In this document: one piece after another, positions 61,069-64,000 of the stretch
Numbering within the stretch: the first letter of the stretch is position 1
Layout: every line of letters begins with the position of its first letter
Assembly: GCA_013398615.1 (NCBI GenBank)
Contig: VZSR01000028.1
Location: forward strand, 9,359,885 to 9,423,884
DNA from: Brachypodius melanocephalos
Taxonomy: Eukaryota > Chordata > Aves > Passeriformes > Pycnonotidae
DNA: 64,000 nucleotides
Reading direction: 5' to 3'
The notes under the pieces: generated by a model
Seen by the model: the letters and a program-made list of their open reading frames with translations, nothing else
What the model was told of the DNA's origin: nothing
The model's database searches: none
Program-made: the position numbers and the translations under genes

Positions 61069-61970
61069 TGTTATAGTTGGGCAAAGGAGAGGGGAAAAAA
61101 TTAACAAAGGGCTCGTTTTGAGATAAGGATTGGAAGAAAAAAAAAACTCTAAGGGCAAAACAGGTTCAAATTTAAAGGTACAAAGTATATTTATTATTAA
61201 CAGACTCAGAGGAGGATAATGAGAAGTAAAATGAGCCCTTAAAACACATTTTTTCCCCCAGACCCTCCCTCCTTCCCACTGACAGCACAGGGAGACAGGG
61301 CAGGTTTTGGTCAGTTTGCCACTCGAGATCCGTTTGTTCAGGGAGAGGAGTCTTTCCTCTGCCGTGGGGTCCCTCCCATGGGCACACAGTCATTCCAAAA
61401 CTGCCTTGGCGTGGGTCACTTGTCCATGGGGTATAGTCTTTTAAGGATAGGCTGCTCTAGTCTGGAAGCAAGGGCCCTTTCTCTGTCTGTGTCTGGAAGC
61501 AGGAGCCCTCTCGATCTATTTGGCTCTCCCACTGGATCACAGCTTGCTCTGGCATCCACTCACTCTGGTGTAAGCACTTTTCCCACAGGCTGCAAGTGGA
61601 TCTCTGCATTCCCTGTGGACCTCATGCATTACAGGGGCACAGCTGCTTCACCAGTCTTCACCACGGCCTGCAGAGGAACCTCAGCTCTGACACTTGGAAC
61701 ACCTTCTCCCCCGCTTTCTTTCCACTAACATTGGTGCCACCACGTTTTAGCCCACATGTCCTCACTTCCTCCTCTTTTCTGACTAGAAGAAGAACTGCTG
61801 CTTGTGTGTACCACTGTCAACAAGTTCCATTAATGCAAAGATTCCTGCAAGATTCCGCAGCACTGAGAGGTTGATCTGTCCAGGCTCCACGTCAGGGAAT
61901 TGCTCATGATGCTTCCACTGCCAGCCAGGCAGCCCCGCTGCCATCGTGGTGACATTGGCTCAGGTAAGGC
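61069..61970 (-). mobile_element. Endogenous retrovirus LTR, minus orientation, in LANCL1 intron or 5' flank
   Basis: The left edge reads TGTTATAGTTGGGC, followed by AACAAAGGGCTCGTTTTGAG-type sequence, ACAGGTTCAAATTTAA, then a minus-strand poly(A) signal in TTAATAATAAATATAC (near 61189-61202). Further right are repeated CTGCTCTAGTCTGGAAGC-like and ...AGCACAGGGAGACAGG blocks. The block order resembles an LTR family common in songbird genomes. The right end is uncertain because the expected terminal ...ACA with target duplication was not found. No retroviral coding region adjoins. The open frames 61378-61728 and 61596-61874 lie inside it and are not genes. Confidence 0.6.
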
Positions 61971-63483
61971 AGTGTGGTTCTGCAGATGCTCTTCCACAGC
62001 TCTGCCTCACTCCCTCTCCAATATCCTCCTCACCCCAACTGAATGGGTAGGTTTGTGACTGACTGGGTGTTTGTACTTTAAGCGGTATACAAACATGGCA
62101 TCACCAGACACACGGAGCTAGGTAGGCTGTGGATCTGCTCCATTTCTGTGTGCCCCGCAGGTCTGGTGTTCAGTGTCCCAGTTGGAAATGTGACCTAATT
62201 TTCTGACCTCTGACTGTTTCCAAGCAGAACTGCCATACAGTGGCTGCTTGTGGTCTGCTACTGCCAAAGATGTCCGGGCTTTGTTCTGTTGATTGTTTAC
62301 TACTAGACTTTCTTCTCTGTAGTTTCTCAGATGTCCAAGTTTTTTGCTTCTTGCCCCTGGCTGCAGAGCCAAATGAGCTGGGGAATGCATCAGAGAGTCC
62401 TTGATGGTACAGGGCTGCACTGAACAAATGTTACTGACAGACCAGTGGGGCTCTGATGACTGAAACAGCCACCTCCAGCATGTAGAAAGCCAATACACTG
62501 GAGTTGAGTGTCAATGCCCAAGATGCTTGCTCACTGCAGGGAATCAGGAGGCCAAAGTCTATTCTGCGTGTCTCACAAAGCCTGCTTAGTCAACACCTTC
62601 AGAAGGACAGTGAACAGCACCTCTTGCCTCTCACCTTCCTGTATGGTAGGTGCAGAGGGCTACTTTGCACTAGAGATTTGAGTGGGGCAGTGGAGTACAT
62701 GCTGTATATGGCAGAAATGGAATTATTTGCACCAGCCAGCTTGTGCTGATTCCCTGACTTCAGCAACCATTTCAACAGAGCAGGCACTGCTGGAAATAGC
62801 AGGTAAGGTCCTGCCTGTGAGCTAAAGCTCTGCAGTAGGCAGAAAGAGTGTCTCATCCATATAACCATTCTGTTGATGGGAGAGAAGCTGTGCCTCAACT
62901 TCTCTGCAAGTTTAGACTTGCTCTTTTGTTGGACTGCAAGCAGTTTGTTTTGCAAGCAAGTTATGCCATTAGACTGTTCTGAACATGCCTCCTCACCTAG
63001 TAGGAGTTGAGCTGCTTCTACCAAGGATATTTTGTTCCAAACCGACCATTTAGAGTCACAAAGATCTCAGAGATCTTGCACTGACCTAGAGCAGTAAGTC
63101 AGCCAGCACCCTCAATGCAGGATGTCAAACACAGAGGGAAGAAGCAGAAATCTATCTCTGCAGTGATGAAGGCTGATGGTTTCTAGTGAGACAGCTGATG
63201 CCATTATATCAAGCCAGGCATGGGGTAAAAGAGCATGGACAGCCTAGCTTTACCACTCAGCTGAAAAGATAATTAGTGTCTTTCCTGGTGCAGATACATG
63301 GGATGCTACTTTGCACTCCTAAATGCATGCCAAAGCCATACTGCGTGCAACAGTGAGACATCTCTGCAAGTCCACGTTCAGAACCGGCTGGGGAGCCAGT
63401 TTGCAGCTTATTATTCAGGATGCCTAAGCATTTATCCTGCCTTACAACCTGGGTAGCAGAGCTTCTTCTGTAAAATGTTTTAC

Positions 63484-63632
63484 CCCATCACAAAATCCTA
63501 CAACAGGTTAGGTTAGCAGGGATCAGTAGTGACCTGCTCCAAGCCTCTGAAAGGGAGGTCAGCCTCAAATTTGCATGCTATTGCTCTGGGCCTTGTCCAG
63601 TCAAACACTATCTCCAAGAACAGAAATTTCAC
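63484..63632 (-). mobile_element. Decayed CR1-like fragment, minus orientation
   Basis: Reads ATCACAAAATCCTACAACAG, GTTAGGTTAGCAGGGATCAG, TGACCTGCTCCAAGCCTC, CTGGGCCTTGTCCAG, TCAAACACTATCTCCAAG. This matches, with many changes, the reverse complement of the CR1 3' region (ATCACAGAATC...GGTTGG...GGCCTTGTCCAG...). Old and divergent, so the boundaries are rough. Confidence 0.5.
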
Positions 63633-64000
63633 TAAAACTACCCACCAAGCATTTGGCAGGAATGTGGTTTATATGAGTGACCCAAGGCACTCTATTATCT
63701 CTCAGCAAATGCAGCCTCACTTTCTCTTGTTCTCTAGGGATTATCTGAGGATTTCCATTTTTCTGAACAGGACTAAAAGGGACGTAAGTTCTCTGGGTTC
63801 TGAGGTTAAAACAAACATATTGCACTAAAGCGAATGAGAAGAGTTTTTCCAGACGTTTTCCTGAACTGGTTCAGTCGTAATTCCATTCTTACATGGCTTT
63901 CCTTTCAAAAGACAACTGAGCCTTGCTCCTTGTCCCTACTTGCCAATGGGCCAGCCAAAAGCTGTGGATGGGGCAGACCAGCTGGACTCACTGGGCAGTT

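Overview
This is nuclear DNA of a bird. It has long introns, GT-AG splice junctions, few CpGs, chicken-repeat-1 (CR1) LINE fragments and avian-type retroviral LTRs. The LTR families look like ones I associate with songbirds, so a passerine is likely, but that is recognition by eye and not a database match. No bacterial-type operons, CRISPR arrays or phage are present, and only a few of the many open stretches are real exons.

Two genes can be assembled exon by exon, both on the minus strand. (1) MYL1, fast skeletal myosin alkali (essential) light chain, about 12283-30380. The whole gene is present: one locus with two promoters that makes LC1f (190 aa) and LC3f (150 aa). Transcript order from right to left is: LC1f exon 1 (30115-30234 coding), LC3f exon 2 with its own promoter near 20.6 kb (20518-about 20587), LC3f microexon 3 (19714-19738), LC1f microexon 4 (19438-19465), shared exons 5-8 (16167-16310, 14359-14532, 13758-13835, 13234-13276), and a 3'UTR-only exon 9 (about 12283-12472). 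(2) LANCL1, a glutathione-binding LanC-like protein, about 48520 to beyond 59111. Seven exons encode residues 68-399. The exons for roughly the first 67 residues lie beyond the right edge. The order MYL1-LANCL1, same strand, matches the tetrapod synteny I know from human 2q34.

Layout: 1-12.28 kb is downstream of MYL1 and holds no gene I can recognise. It contains a near-complete LTR with a probable target-site duplication (3619-4518), a partial second LTR (from 8045) and simple repeats. 12.28-30.4 kb is MYL1. 30.4-48.5 kb is intergenic and holds a muscle-type motif cluster just upstream of the LC1f promoter, a CR1 3' end (about 32600-32818), a small minisatellite (41585-41661), an AT palindrome, a 58-N assembly gap, a CpG-containing inverted repeat (46600-46675) and a CTCF-like motif next to it. 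48.5-59.1 kb is LANCL1. 59.1-64 kb is LANCL1 intron or upstream sequence with another LTR (about 61069-61970) and a decayed CR1.

The two genes do not share a pathway. MYL1 is a sarcomere subunit of fast muscle and LANCL1 is a broadly expressed cytosolic/peripheral membrane protein, so a boundary between them is expected, and the CTCF-like motif is a candidate. I see no undescribed system here. The most interesting items are regulatory (dual promoter with mutually exclusive microexons, motif clusters, the structured element near the possible boundary) plus one substitution in the light-chain C-terminus.
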